DNA of 64,000 nucleotides from Nigerium sp. (GTDB lineage: Bacteria; Actinomycetota; Actinomycetes; Propionibacteriales; Propionibacteriaceae). The stretch spans positions 1 through 64,000 of the forward strand of contig JADJTH010000012.1 in assembly GCA_016711325.1 (NCBI GenBank). The letters run 5' to 3'. Every line of letters starts with the position of its first letter. Position 1 is the stretch's first letter. A program made the position numbers and the translations under genes. Positions 29,087 to 36,525 of this stretch are shown piece after piece. The notes below the pieces were generated by a model. The model had not been told where the DNA came from. It was given only the letters and a program-made list of their open reading frames with translations, and did no database searches.

Positions 29087-30190
29087 GTGGCTCGCAAGAA
29101 GATGTGGGTCGAGTACCCCGACGACGGCGAGCTATCGGACGACCGGGACACCCCCGGGGCCAAGAGTGCGTTGGTCCGGGACGCCGACAACAAGCTCATC
29201 ACCCACGCGAAGCTGTACAACGCCGACGAAGATGAGGACTACGACAACATCGACGACGGTGGCGACGCGGGGTCCAGCGGATCGAACGACGATGGTGGGG
29301 CCTTGGTACTAGGGCTTCTCGCCGTCGCCGGGCTGATTGGCGTCGGCGTTGTCGAGGCCTCGCGCCGCCGCAAGGACCGGGCACAGGAACTGCCGTCAAG
29401 GGCCGCGAAGAAGGTGGAGGCATCATCCAATGCGGTCCCGAACCTGCGGGTGTCCGCACCCGCGGGCTGGTACGACGACGGACAGGGCCGTCTGCGGTGG
29501 TGGGACGGGGAGACGTGGACCGAGCACCTGCACCTTGGAAATCCGCGGGTCGGGGCTCCCGCTGGCTGGTACGACGACGGCTCAGGCCGCCAACGCTGGT
29601 GGGACGGGCACGAGTGGACCGGCGTGTTCCAGTCAGCGCTCCCAGCTGTGACGACAGGGCCCCCGACGTTATCAGCCGCGCGGGAGCACGGCTCTTACGA
29701 CATGGCCTTCCCCGCCACCAATCCCATCACGATGACCAAGGCGGAATGGCAGGAACGCGTCCGCACGATGATCATCGCCCGGTCGATCAGCGAGTTGCAG
29801 TGGCGGTTGCTCTCCCAAGCGCGCATCGAAGACGCGGACGCCGATCTGCTCGCCTGGCAGGCGGAGCTCCAGAAGCTCACGCCGCAGCAGTTCTCTGCCG
29901 ACCTCGACCGGGCGCTCGCCTCCGACCCGGACCTGCACCACCAGGTCGTCAACGGAGCGACTTCTGGCTGGTACGACGACGGTTCGGGCCGCCAGCGATG
30001 GTGGGACGGAGCGGCGTGGACCCATGTCTTTCGAGCGGAGCTCGTCCCGACGGTGGCACAGCCGCGCGGCGTAGCGCAGCGGCGTGCCTCCATCCAACCG
30101 AATGCCACGGCGTCCGCCGGCTGGTACGACGACGGATCCGGTCGGCAACGGTGGTGGGACGGCCAGCGCTGGACCGAGTACTACGGCTGA
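29087..30190 (+). CDS. Membrane-anchored protein with four DUF2510 repeats
   Basis: 367 residues from GTG 29087, which has a strong ribosome site (GGGAGGGG). An acidic N-terminal part is followed by one membrane helix (GALVLGLLAVAGLIGVGVVE) and a basic stop-transfer stretch. Four DUF2510 units follow, each around AGWYDDGSGRQRWWDG: two near 29460-29635, one near 29965 and one at the C-terminus near 30117. A helical SHOCT-like segment (IARSISELQWRLLSQARIED) lies between units two and three. DUF2510 is a short actinobacterial domain of unknown role. The next gene is convergent. Confidence 0.75.
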   Translation: MARKKMWVEYPDDGELSDDRDTPGAKSALVRDADNKLITHAKLYNADEDEDYDNIDDGGDAGSSGSNDDGGALVLGLLAVAGLIGVGVVEASRRRKDRAQELPSRAAKKVEASSNAVPNLRVSAPAGWYDDGQGRLRWWDGETWTEHLHLGNPRVGAPAGWYDDGSGRQRWWDGHEWTGVFQSALPAVTTGPPTLSAAREHGSYDMAFPATNPITMTKAEWQERVRTMIIARSISELQWRLLSQARIEDADADLLAWQAELQKLTPQQFSADLDRALASDPDLHHQVVNGATSGWYDDGSGRQRWWDGAAWTHVFRAELVPTVAQPRGVAQRRASIQPNATASAGWYDDGSGRQRWWDGQRWTEYYG

Positions 30191-30208
30191 CGGCCGCGCC
30201 AAGTTAAG

Positions 30209-30231
30209 CGCCCACGACGCTCGGCTGGGCG
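30209..30231. terminator. Hairpin between convergent genes
   Basis: CGCCCA (30209-30214) pairs with TGGGCG (30226-30231) in the 41-bp gap between two convergent genes; possibly a bidirectional terminator. No T tract is present. Confidence 0.35.
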
Positions 30232-31269
30232 TCAGCGCATGTCGCGAATCCCCTCGACGCTTACCTGGAACTCCAAGCCCCGATCCGCATTCACCTGCCT
30301 GATGTTCTCAACCACCTGTCGGTCCACCGCCAGCAGCGCGCCATGGACCCCGGCAACTCGCTCCTCGGGATTGTCCCAGAGCCGGGGATTCGCGAGCACG
30401 TCGAGGAGGTAGTCCCGGTCGAGCGCGGCGGCGAGCTGAGCGAGCACGTCGTCATACTCGGTGACGGCGTAGGCGCGCTGTGCGGCGTCCGACCTACTGG
30501 TGAGGCGTCTGAACAACTCGCTCACGTTCTGGACGATCGAGTCGATCTCACCCACAAACGGAGCGGCGGCATAGGTACCCGCCGCGGCATGCAGCACGTA
30601 CTCCTGCCGCAGCGCGGCGAGCTTGTCGACGTGGGTTCGTATCTTCGGCGGCACGGGATCCGCCGGATGCGCCACCCCCTTGACGGATGTCACCCCCGCC
30701 CCTCGGCGCCGGTAGCGGAACGCAAGGACCGCGATGACCCCGGCGAGGGGAAACGCGAGGAGCGTCATCGGCGCAGAGACCGACGTGCTATCCGCCCCCG
30801 TGGCGATCGCCCACCCGGCTCCTATGAGGCCGGCAATTGTGGAGCCGCCGAACAGTGAGCCCGCCACGATCCAGACTGTCCACTTGTGCTTCTCGTAGCC
30901 CTGGAGTCGGAGGCCGGCGACGTCGCGCTGGCGTCCGATGAGAGTCAGAACCAGGTCGAAGAGCCACCAGTAGCCGACGCCGCCGAGTGTCACCAGCTTC
31001 CAGAACCCGGAGCGCTTCTTCCCCAGATAGAACCGGTCAGCCCCGAAAAAGCCCACGAAGTACGACAGCAGCAGCGTCACGACGAAGTTCCTGTCGCCCT
31101 CGGCGTTCGGATCGACAGCGACACCGGGCGGCGGGGGGACGATGCCTCTCGGCGGAGGCGGGGGCGGAAGTGCAACGGGCGGTGGTGGGGGTGGTGGAGA
31201 AGGCCAGCGCGGGGGCGGCGGGACGCTCCCGGGCGGCGGAGGGGGTGGTGGCGGGGGATTCGTTGACAC
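30232..31269 (-). CDS. TM2-domain membrane protein with polyproline N-terminus
   Basis: 345 residues from GTG 31269, preceded by a near-perfect AAGGAGG. The first ~50 residues are runs of proline with a few Val/Ala/Gly. A TM2 domain follows (NFVVTLLLSYFVGFFGADRF, then YLGKKRSGFWKLVTLGGVGY and WWLFDLVLTLIG), then two more helices (TVWIVAGSLFGGSTIAGLIG; MTLLAFPLAGVIAVLAFRYR). The C-terminal ~170 residues are soluble and helical, with no recognised fold. Proline-rich TM2 proteins are common in actinobacteria and the role is unknown. It converges with the DUF2510 gene. Confidence 0.75.
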   Translation of the reverse strand: MSTNPPPPPPPPPGSVPPPPRWPSPPPPPPPVALPPPPPPRGIVPPPPGVAVDPNAEGDRNFVVTLLLSYFVGFFGADRFYLGKKRSGFWKLVTLGGVGYWWLFDLVLTLIGRQRDVAGLRLQGYEKHKWTVWIVAGSLFGGSTIAGLIGAGWAIATGADSTSVSAPMTLLAFPLAGVIAVLAFRYRRRGAGVTSVKGVAHPADPVPPKIRTHVDKLAALRQEYVLHAAAGTYAAAPFVGEIDSIVQNVSELFRRLTSRSDAAQRAYAVTEYDDVLAQLAAALDRDYLLDVLANPRLWDNPEERVAGVHGALLAVDRQVVENIRQVNADRGLEFQVSVEGIRDMR

Positions 31270-31511
31270 GCTCGTTCCTCCTTGTGAGCTGACACGCGTA
31301 TCCCATTGTCTTCGTCTACTGTGCACCCCGTCGAGTTGGCGACGTGACCCACGAAAGAGGTCTACTCCATCCACGGGTCTGCCGGGTCTGGATCCGCGCC
31401 GTCCGAGGAGGCTAGGGCGCTGTCCTGAGACAGAAGGCCACGCTCGCGGCGCGGCCTCTTGGTCCGCGTCGTCTAGCAGGTGGCCGGGTGGCCTCGCTAG
31501 GCCGTCGATAC

Positions 31512-33329
31512 TCACCTCGCAGGACCGTGGCGCCGTTCGGGGGCCGACACCGGACCGAACGACTCCTCGAACAGGCGTTGCGCACGGTCCAGCACGGGAT
31601 CGGGCACGAACTCGTGGCCCCTGTGGTTGCCCTCCACGCCTGCTAGTTCCGCCTTGACGAGTTCCCGGGCCTCGTGGAGGCGCCGACGGGCGGTGCTCTC
31701 GGAGTACCCGACCGACTCAGCGATCGCCCGGGTTGAACTCCCCCGCATTGACTCCTCGAGGGGCCCCCTGAGCGATGTCGGCAACTGCTCGACCGCGCGC
31801 GCGAGCACGGAGATGGAGTCGCGTTCCTCGATGATGTCGCTCGGTCCTGGGTTGGTGCTGGGTGGATCCCACTGGTCCATTGAGACGGCCGTCGGCCGAG
31901 GACCCCGGATGCGCTTGCGGACGACGCCGTAGTCGTCCACGCCTCGCCACAGGGTGTGCTTGACCGTCATCCAGGCGTACATCGGCCACCGCTCGGGACC
32001 GATGATGCTGGGGTCAAACCGGTAAGCCGCCCCCATCAGTTCGACGAACATCTGCCCGCGCAGGTCCTCGGCGTTGGTGAGGCCGCGGGTCTGGGCGTAG
32101 GCCATGGGGATGACAGAGGCGACGAGGTCGGTGACTGCCTGCCGACCGTCGGCGACGAGTTGCGGCCACCGGGACAGATCGATCCCGCGCAACAGTTCGG
32201 GAGGGTTCGCTGGATCGGCGGTGGCAGCAGCGACGCCGAAGTCCCGGGCGCGGCAGCGCTCCTGGACAGCGGCGCCATCCAGCACCGTCCCGGGCTGGAT
32301 GGACGGCTGGGTCGAAGGCGGCGTGGGCGCGGCCTCCCAAACCGGTGCGGGCGCGCGAGGCGTCGGCCGGCCGCCGTCACCGGCCCCCGAAGGGCCGACG
32401 GGACGAAGGATCGAGGGGTTGGCGACGTACTCAAGCGTGAGCCGACCCAGGGCCTCGGTGGCCGTCCGGGCCGACGGCTGTTCCAGGAGGTTGCCGACGA
32501 CGATCGCCTGGCCGAAGCCCGAGCGCAGCAGACCGGCGAGGCGTGCGTCAGGTGTCTCCGCTCCATCGCGCGTCGTGATCTGTCGGACGGCGGCCCCGAC
32601 CTTGAGCATGACGGCCTGGTCCACGCGAGAGGTCCCGAGTTGGCGTCCGTCGATCTGGCGCAGCGTGGCGTGGTGGGCTCGAGCGAGCCCTCGCAGGTTA
32701 TCGAGGGCGGCCTCCGCGTACGACGCCGGCAGCATCCCCCGGTCGCGACCCTCGCTCACCATGGCCTGGGCTTCCCGCAGCAGCATCAGGTGCCCGAGCG
32801 CCACACTCCGCCGCACGATCGCCGTCTCGTGGACGGGTTGCACGGCGGCGAGCGCCTCCTGCCACGCCGCCAGCCCGGCACTCATCGTCGACCGGGAGGC
32901 AGTGCCATGGATCGCACTGTCGAGCGCCGTCTCGCCAGCCTGCAGCCACGCCCCTGCCCGGTCGTCGGGCGCCTGGACCCGCACCCAGTGCACCAGCTCG
33001 TACGCGACCTGGTTCAGCGTCCACGTCTCCCCCTGTCGGTCCACGTCGTCCGGGCGGGCCACCAGGGCGCGGGCCACGTCGGCGAGCGCGGCGTCCACGC
33101 CCTGCAGCGACGGCGCCACGATGGACCGCACCTCCCGGACCCGCGCGGCACCCATCGTGGCCGTCGCGAGCAGGGCGACCGGGTCGTCGTCGGGGACCGG
33201 ACCCATGGCTCGCCGGATGGCCATCAGTCTGTGGACGGTCTGCGTCCAGTCGGCCATCAGATCCTGGGTGAACGGGGGCTCAGCGTCCCAATGGAGGCGG
33301 GTGAATTCACGCCGGACGGCTTCCCACAT
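31512..33329 (-). CDS. Sigma-70-like protein of the mobile element
   Basis: 605 residues from ATG 33329. The first ~400 residues are helical with no known domain. Residues 410-460 resemble sigma region 2 (AEDLRGQMFVELMGAAYRFD, then MYAWMTVKHTLWRGVDDYG). Residues 505-562 resemble region 4 with a helix-turn-helix (LPTSLRGPLEESMRG, TRAIAESVGYSESTARRRLH). It is therefore a candidate alternative sigma factor or sigma-like regulator. It is the last gene of a four-gene leftward operon headed by promoter motif B, which recurs before the relaxase, ardC and coupling-protein operons. Control of these operons by this protein is an inference. Confidence 0.65.
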   Translation of the reverse strand: MWEAVRREFTRLHWDAEPPFTQDLMADWTQTVHRLMAIRRAMGPVPDDDPVALLATATMGAARVREVRSIVAPSLQGVDAALADVARALVARPDDVDRQGETWTLNQVAYELVHWVRVQAPDDRAGAWLQAGETALDSAIHGTASRSTMSAGLAAWQEALAAVQPVHETAIVRRSVALGHLMLLREAQAMVSEGRDRGMLPASYAEAALDNLRGLARAHHATLRQIDGRQLGTSRVDQAVMLKVGAAVRQITTRDGAETPDARLAGLLRSGFGQAIVVGNLLEQPSARTATEALGRLTLEYVANPSILRPVGPSGAGDGGRPTPRAPAPVWEAAPTPPSTQPSIQPGTVLDGAAVQERCRARDFGVAAATADPANPPELLRGIDLSRWPQLVADGRQAVTDLVASVIPMAYAQTRGLTNAEDLRGQMFVELMGAAYRFDPSIIGPERWPMYAWMTVKHTLWRGVDDYGVVRKRIRGPRPTAVSMDQWDPPSTNPGPSDIIEERDSISVLARAVEQLPTSLRGPLEESMRGSSTRAIAESVGYSESTARRRLHEARELVKAELAGVEGNHRGHEFVPDPVLDRAQRLFEESFGPVSAPERRHGPAR

Positions 33330-33335
33330 GGGTCG

Positions 33336-33674
33336 CTACCCCTGCCGAGCGGCGGCGACCAACGCCCGCCGGACGTCGGCCAGCAAGACCCGCAGTCGTG
33401 CCAGGTCCGGCAGGTCGGCCGCGAGGGCCAGGTCCCAGGACTGGACTTCGCGCAGCGCCTGCTCGACGAAGCCGAGGACGTTCTGCTGGTTCACGTCGGG
33501 CAGGTCCACCGGCTCCCCGGTCGGGTGCTGAGCCGCCATCAGGAGCGCGATCCCCATGGCCTCGTGGAGGGTGGCGGTGGTGTCGTCCCAGTGGTCAGGG
33601 GCGAGCATGATCGCCTGCCCGAGCAGGAGATCCACCTTGGCCATCGAGTCGACGGGCATCGGTACTGCGGTCAT
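33336..33674 (-). CDS. Small helical protein in the sigma-like operon
   Basis: 112 residues from ATG 33674, preceded by GGAAGGGA. Helical and acidic (MAKVDLLLGQAIMLAPDHWD, then NVLGFVEQALREVQSWDLAL and LARLRVLLADVRRALVAAAR). No family recognised. Its stop lies six bases before the sigma-like gene start, so the two are probably co-translated; an accessory or anti-sigma-like partner is possible but unsupported by motif. Confidence 0.6.
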   Translation of the reverse strand: MTAVPMPVDSMAKVDLLLGQAIMLAPDHWDDTTATLHEAMGIALLMAAQHPTGEPVDLPDVNQQNVLGFVEQALREVQSWDLALAADLPDLARLRVLLADVRRALVAAARQG

Positions 33675-33766
33675 GACGAGAATCCCTTCCTAACAACTGT
33701 TCGGACGCCGTGGGCTCGCCCACGACGCCCCTCTCCCCCACACGAGACCACCCGGGCTGGCCACCG

Positions 33767-34576
33767 TCACTGTCCACAGGGCTCGCTTGTGTCGCGCGGC
33801 GCCCTGGCGCACGCACGCCGTCTGACTGATGCCCGCTGGCCCCGTCGGGCTTCCGGACGCCGGACCTCACTCGTCGCGACCGGTGGTGCCGCGCCGGCCA
33901 GGGCTTGCCGGATCAGGTGTTCCTCGTGCGCGGTCGTCCAGGGCAGCAGGTAGGTCAGCCCCATCACCACGAGGATCCCGACGGTGGCGGGATACTGGCC
34001 GGCGGCCAAGGTCTGCCAGACGGCGATCCCCGCGACCACGAAGCGGACCCGCCACGCGAACCCGACCAGAGGCAGCCGGGCCACGCCGCGCGCGAACCCT
34101 CCGCCGAACGCGGCCAGCACCTGCCACGGCCACGTGAACCACTGGTACGCCACGTCGAAGGCGCCCGAGGCAACGAGCTGGCGGCGGCGGGCAGCACCCA
34201 GCAACTCAGGCAGGTCCGCGCGATTGACCCAAGCGGCGGGGACGACGAGATGGCGGCGTCCGGCCTGCCCGATCCCCCCGCCCAACCCTCGCCGGGTTAC
34301 GAGGACGCGGACCTGCGGGTCACCGGGCACGCCGATCGGCGTCGAGGGGCGACGAGCCCACCACAGCAGACGCACGACGACCATCGGTTCGGCGACGACC
34401 GCAGCAACCGTGCCGCCGAGGACGACCACCAGGACAACCCAGGCCGCGAGGCCGGGCAGGGCCTCGGTCAGCACCAGCCACAGCAACGCCGCGATCACCA
34501 ATCGCGGAACCTTCACCAGCGCTCCCGCGCGGCGTAGTCGACCCGTTCGAAGCGGGTACTCGGCTGTCGTCGTCAT
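33767..34576 (-). CDS. Membrane protein of the mobile element
   Basis: 269 residues from ATG 34576. Hydrophobic segments at PRLVIAALLWLVLTEALPGL, AWVVLVVVLGGTVAAVVAEP, FVVAGIAVWQTLAAGQYPAT and VGILVVMGLTYLLPW, with a soluble stretch between the second and third. The C-terminal ~45 residues are very arginine-rich. No HExxH or Walker motif, so neither a peptidase nor an ATPase is suggested. The position in a transfer-gene operon suggests a membrane component of conjugation, which cannot be proved here. Confidence 0.6.
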   Translation of the reverse strand: MTTTAEYPLRTGRLRRAGALVKVPRLVIAALLWLVLTEALPGLAAWVVLVVVLGGTVAAVVAEPMVVVRLLWWARRPSTPIGVPGDPQVRVLVTRRGLGGGIGQAGRRHLVVPAAWVNRADLPELLGAARRRQLVASGAFDVAYQWFTWPWQVLAAFGGGFARGVARLPLVGFAWRVRFVVAGIAVWQTLAAGQYPATVGILVVMGLTYLLPWTTAHEEHLIRQALAGAAPPVATSEVRRPEARRGQRASVRRRACARAPRDTSEPCGQ

Positions 34577-34607
34577 GATCGTCCTCCTCGGCCCCCTGCT
34601 CTGGAAG

Positions 34608-34928
34608 CTACTGGTCGACTCCGACAGTTTCGGGACTCCCAGGCTCGCCGAAGGCGAGCTTCATCATCCGGGCCGCCTCCCTCGTCGAGACATCGCACCA
34701 CCGGGAGGCCTCCAGCACGCTCAACCCGGTGGCCATCAGCGCCGTCAGAGCCGTTCCCGCCCGGCGCTCGGCGTCGGCGATCAGCGCGTCGCGTTCGGCG
34801 AGCGCGGTCATCACCGACGACGACAGCTCCTCCTGCGTCCGGATCAGGTCCGCCCGCTGCTGCCGCAATCGAGCGACCCGCTCCGCGGCGCTCTTGCGCG
34901 CCTGTTGCCGGATCTCATTCATCGCCAT
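34608..34928 (-). CDS. Small coiled-coil / helix-turn-helix-like protein, first gene of operon B
   Basis: 106 residues from ATG 34928, preceded by GGGAGGACG. The N-terminal half is a charged coiled coil (SAAERVARLRQQRADLIRTQ); the C-terminal half (ATGLSVLEASRWCDVSTREA, then ARMMKLAF) looks like a helix-turn-helix. It could be a small DNA-binding protein. It begins 47 bp downstream of motif B and heads the operon ending with the sigma-like gene. Confidence 0.6.
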   Translation of the reverse strand: MAMNEIRQQARKSAAERVARLRQQRADLIRTQEELSSSVMTALAERDALIADAERRAGTALTALMATGLSVLEASRWCDVSTREAARMMKLAFGEPGSPETVGVDQ

Positions 34929-34975
34929 CGCTGTCGTCCTCCCTCACTGCGCAGGCCGAGTCGCCGCTCGACCTA

Positions 34976-35007
34976 CCTAACGGGAGATCCGCGCCTCAGG
35001 TGGACAC
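34976..35007 (-). promoter_or_regulatory. Shared bipartite promoter-like motif, site B
   Basis: Minus strand: GTGTCCACC, 14 nt, CCCGTTAGG. It precedes the operon 34928-31512 that ends with the sigma-like gene, so autoregulation is possible. Confidence 0.7.
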
Positions 35008-35070
35008 CGCGAGGCCCACCGATCCAAGGTCAGGCACGCGATGACCGCGTGCGACGTCGGCGTGGGACTG

Positions 35071-35886
35071 CTACTCGCAGGCGAGGCCGTCGGAGTCACC
35101 ATCGCCGCGGTTGCCGGTGCCGTTGGCGAACCAGTCGTAGATGGCAGCCTCTTGGGGATCGTCCTGGCGGAAAGGCCCCGTCGGATGCCCGGCGGTGTTC
35201 TTCTTCAGCTTGGAGCACGACGTGTACTGGGTCCACCAACGATCGTCGTCCGTCTGCCCCGTGAACGGCGCCACCCCCTCGGGACGCCCCTGCTCGCAGG
35301 CGAGCGTGAGGACGGAACCATCCGGTCCGGACGAGGCGACCTCGGCGGTGTGGTAGCTGGCCTGGCGAGGATGTTCGGGGTAGCCGTCGGTGGAGTCGTA
35401 GCGGGCGATGGCGTTGCCGGCCTCGAGTTGCATGAGGCCGAGGTCGACGCCGTCGTCGGTGATGACGTACCGGACGAGGCGCCCGTGCTGGTCGAGGTTG
35501 TTCTGCCCCTCCGGCAGCACCAGCGCCACCAGTTCACCAGAGGACACCACCCGCCCGATCGCGGCCGAGGCCTCCGGGTGGCCACACTCCCCCCGCTCGG
35601 GGGTGTCGATGCCGATGATGCGGACAGTCCCCTCACTGGTCTCGACCGTGTCGCCATCAACAACGGCTACGAAGGCGGCCGACACGGACGCCGACACGGT
35701 CGGCACGGCAGTCGCCTCCACCGTCGGCGAAGCTGCCACGGACGGGGTGGTGACAGCGACCGTTGGCACAACCGACGCGGGAGCGGCTTGCTGGCCCGCC
35801 GACGGTGGCTCGATGGCACAGCCCACGATCCCGAACGCCACCACCACGACCAGACCCGCCATGAAGCTCATCCGCGCGATTCTCAC
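35071..35886 (-). CDS. Thermonuclease-like lipoprotein with excalibur domain
   Basis: 271 residues from GTG 35886. A lipoprotein signal is present: basic start (VRIARM), hydrophobic core (AGLVVVVAFGIVGC) with a lipobox cysteine. A Thr/Ser/Val-rich linker leads to a staphylococcal-nuclease fold (FVAVVDGDTVETSEGTVRII, IGIDTPERGECGHPEA). The C-terminus is an excalibur Ca-binding motif (GDGDSDGLACE). It should be an extracytoplasmic, Ca-dependent nuclease. Encoded next to the relaxase gene but transcribed away from it; such nucleases recur on actinobacterial mobile elements. Confidence 0.8.
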   Translation of the reverse strand: MRIARMSFMAGLVVVVAFGIVGCAIEPPSAGQQAAPASVVPTVAVTTPSVAASPTVEATAVPTVSASVSAAFVAVVDGDTVETSEGTVRIIGIDTPERGECGHPEASAAIGRVVSSGELVALVLPEGQNNLDQHGRLVRYVITDDGVDLGLMQLEAGNAIARYDSTDGYPEHPRQASYHTAEVASSGPDGSVLTLACEQGRPEGVAPFTGQTDDDRWWTQYTSCSKLKKNTAGHPTGPFRQDDPQEAAIYDWFANGTGNRGDGDSDGLACE

Positions 35887-36484
35887 TCGACCCCATCCCC
35901 CCGTCGCCGCGCCAGACCCGAGAACTGCGCCTTGGCGCGTGATACGGCTCGTCCGCCCGGGCCGCTCGGTCACCGTCGACCGAGTTATCCAGAGCGACTC
36001 CCGAGCCGCGCAGTGCACCCACTGTAGGCCGCACCGCTCCCTCGGTTCACCACGGACTGGGAAGGGACGCGGCGCCCGCTCGGGGAGATGCACGCGCGTG
36101 AGCCTGCCCCCAACGGGTGTCCATCAGCTCGAGGTCGGACATGCTGTCGGCGGTGAAGTAGCCGGCCACCCAACCCCCGTCTCGCGCCCAGCAGCGAATC
36201 TGACACGCCAAGAAAGAACCAGACGATGCGACCCTGACCCGGTCCGTCGAGCCTTCCCGGTCCGCCCCAAGGACGACCACCTACGTCCCCCTCCATCGCG
36301 GCCACAACACGCCCAGGTCCTGCCCGTTCCTCCTCCTCCCTCCTCATCGCCCGGACCCCCCCGTAACCCCTCAACCTCAAGACCTCCACACCTGTTGCAT
36401 CACCGGCTCGATCCCTGTCCCCCCTAGTCAACTCACGATTGACGGCGGGTGGACCACAAGGCCGCGCTGAGGCGTCCCAGCCCC
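35887..36484. other. Intergenic region upstream of the relaxase, candidate oriT region
   Basis: About 600 bp between divergent genes. No convincing gene; a small leftward frame (36047-36280) is protein-like but lacks a ribosome site. A short inverted repeat CAGTG-CACC-CACTG lies at 36011-36024. Because oriT usually lies next to the relaxase gene, this is the best place for it, but no nic-site consensus could be recognised. Confidence 0.35.
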
Positions 36485-36516
36485 CTGTCCACCGGACCCT
36501 CGGGGGCCCCGTTAGG
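36485..36516 (+). promoter_or_regulatory. Shared bipartite promoter-like motif, site C
   Basis: CTGTCCACC, 14 nt, CCCGTTAGG on the plus strand. The second box ends only six bases before GTGATG of the relaxase gene, so if it is a -10 element the transcript would be leaderless. Confidence 0.7.
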
Positions 36517-36525
36517 TCAGGTGTG

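Noticed and set aside
29460..30190. Four similar ~50-bp blocks resembling a repeat array or CRISPR
   Set aside because: They encode DUF2510 units in one frame; spacing is irregular and there are no spacers or cas genes.
31100..31260. G-rich repetitive stretch suggestive of a tandem repeat
   Set aside because: It is the coding sequence for the polyproline N-terminus of the TM2 protein.
31956..33953. A 665-codon plus-strand open frame
   Set aside because: It lies opposite the sigma-like gene and its neighbour, has no domain and is rich in Gly/Arg/His as expected for the complement of a GC-rich gene.
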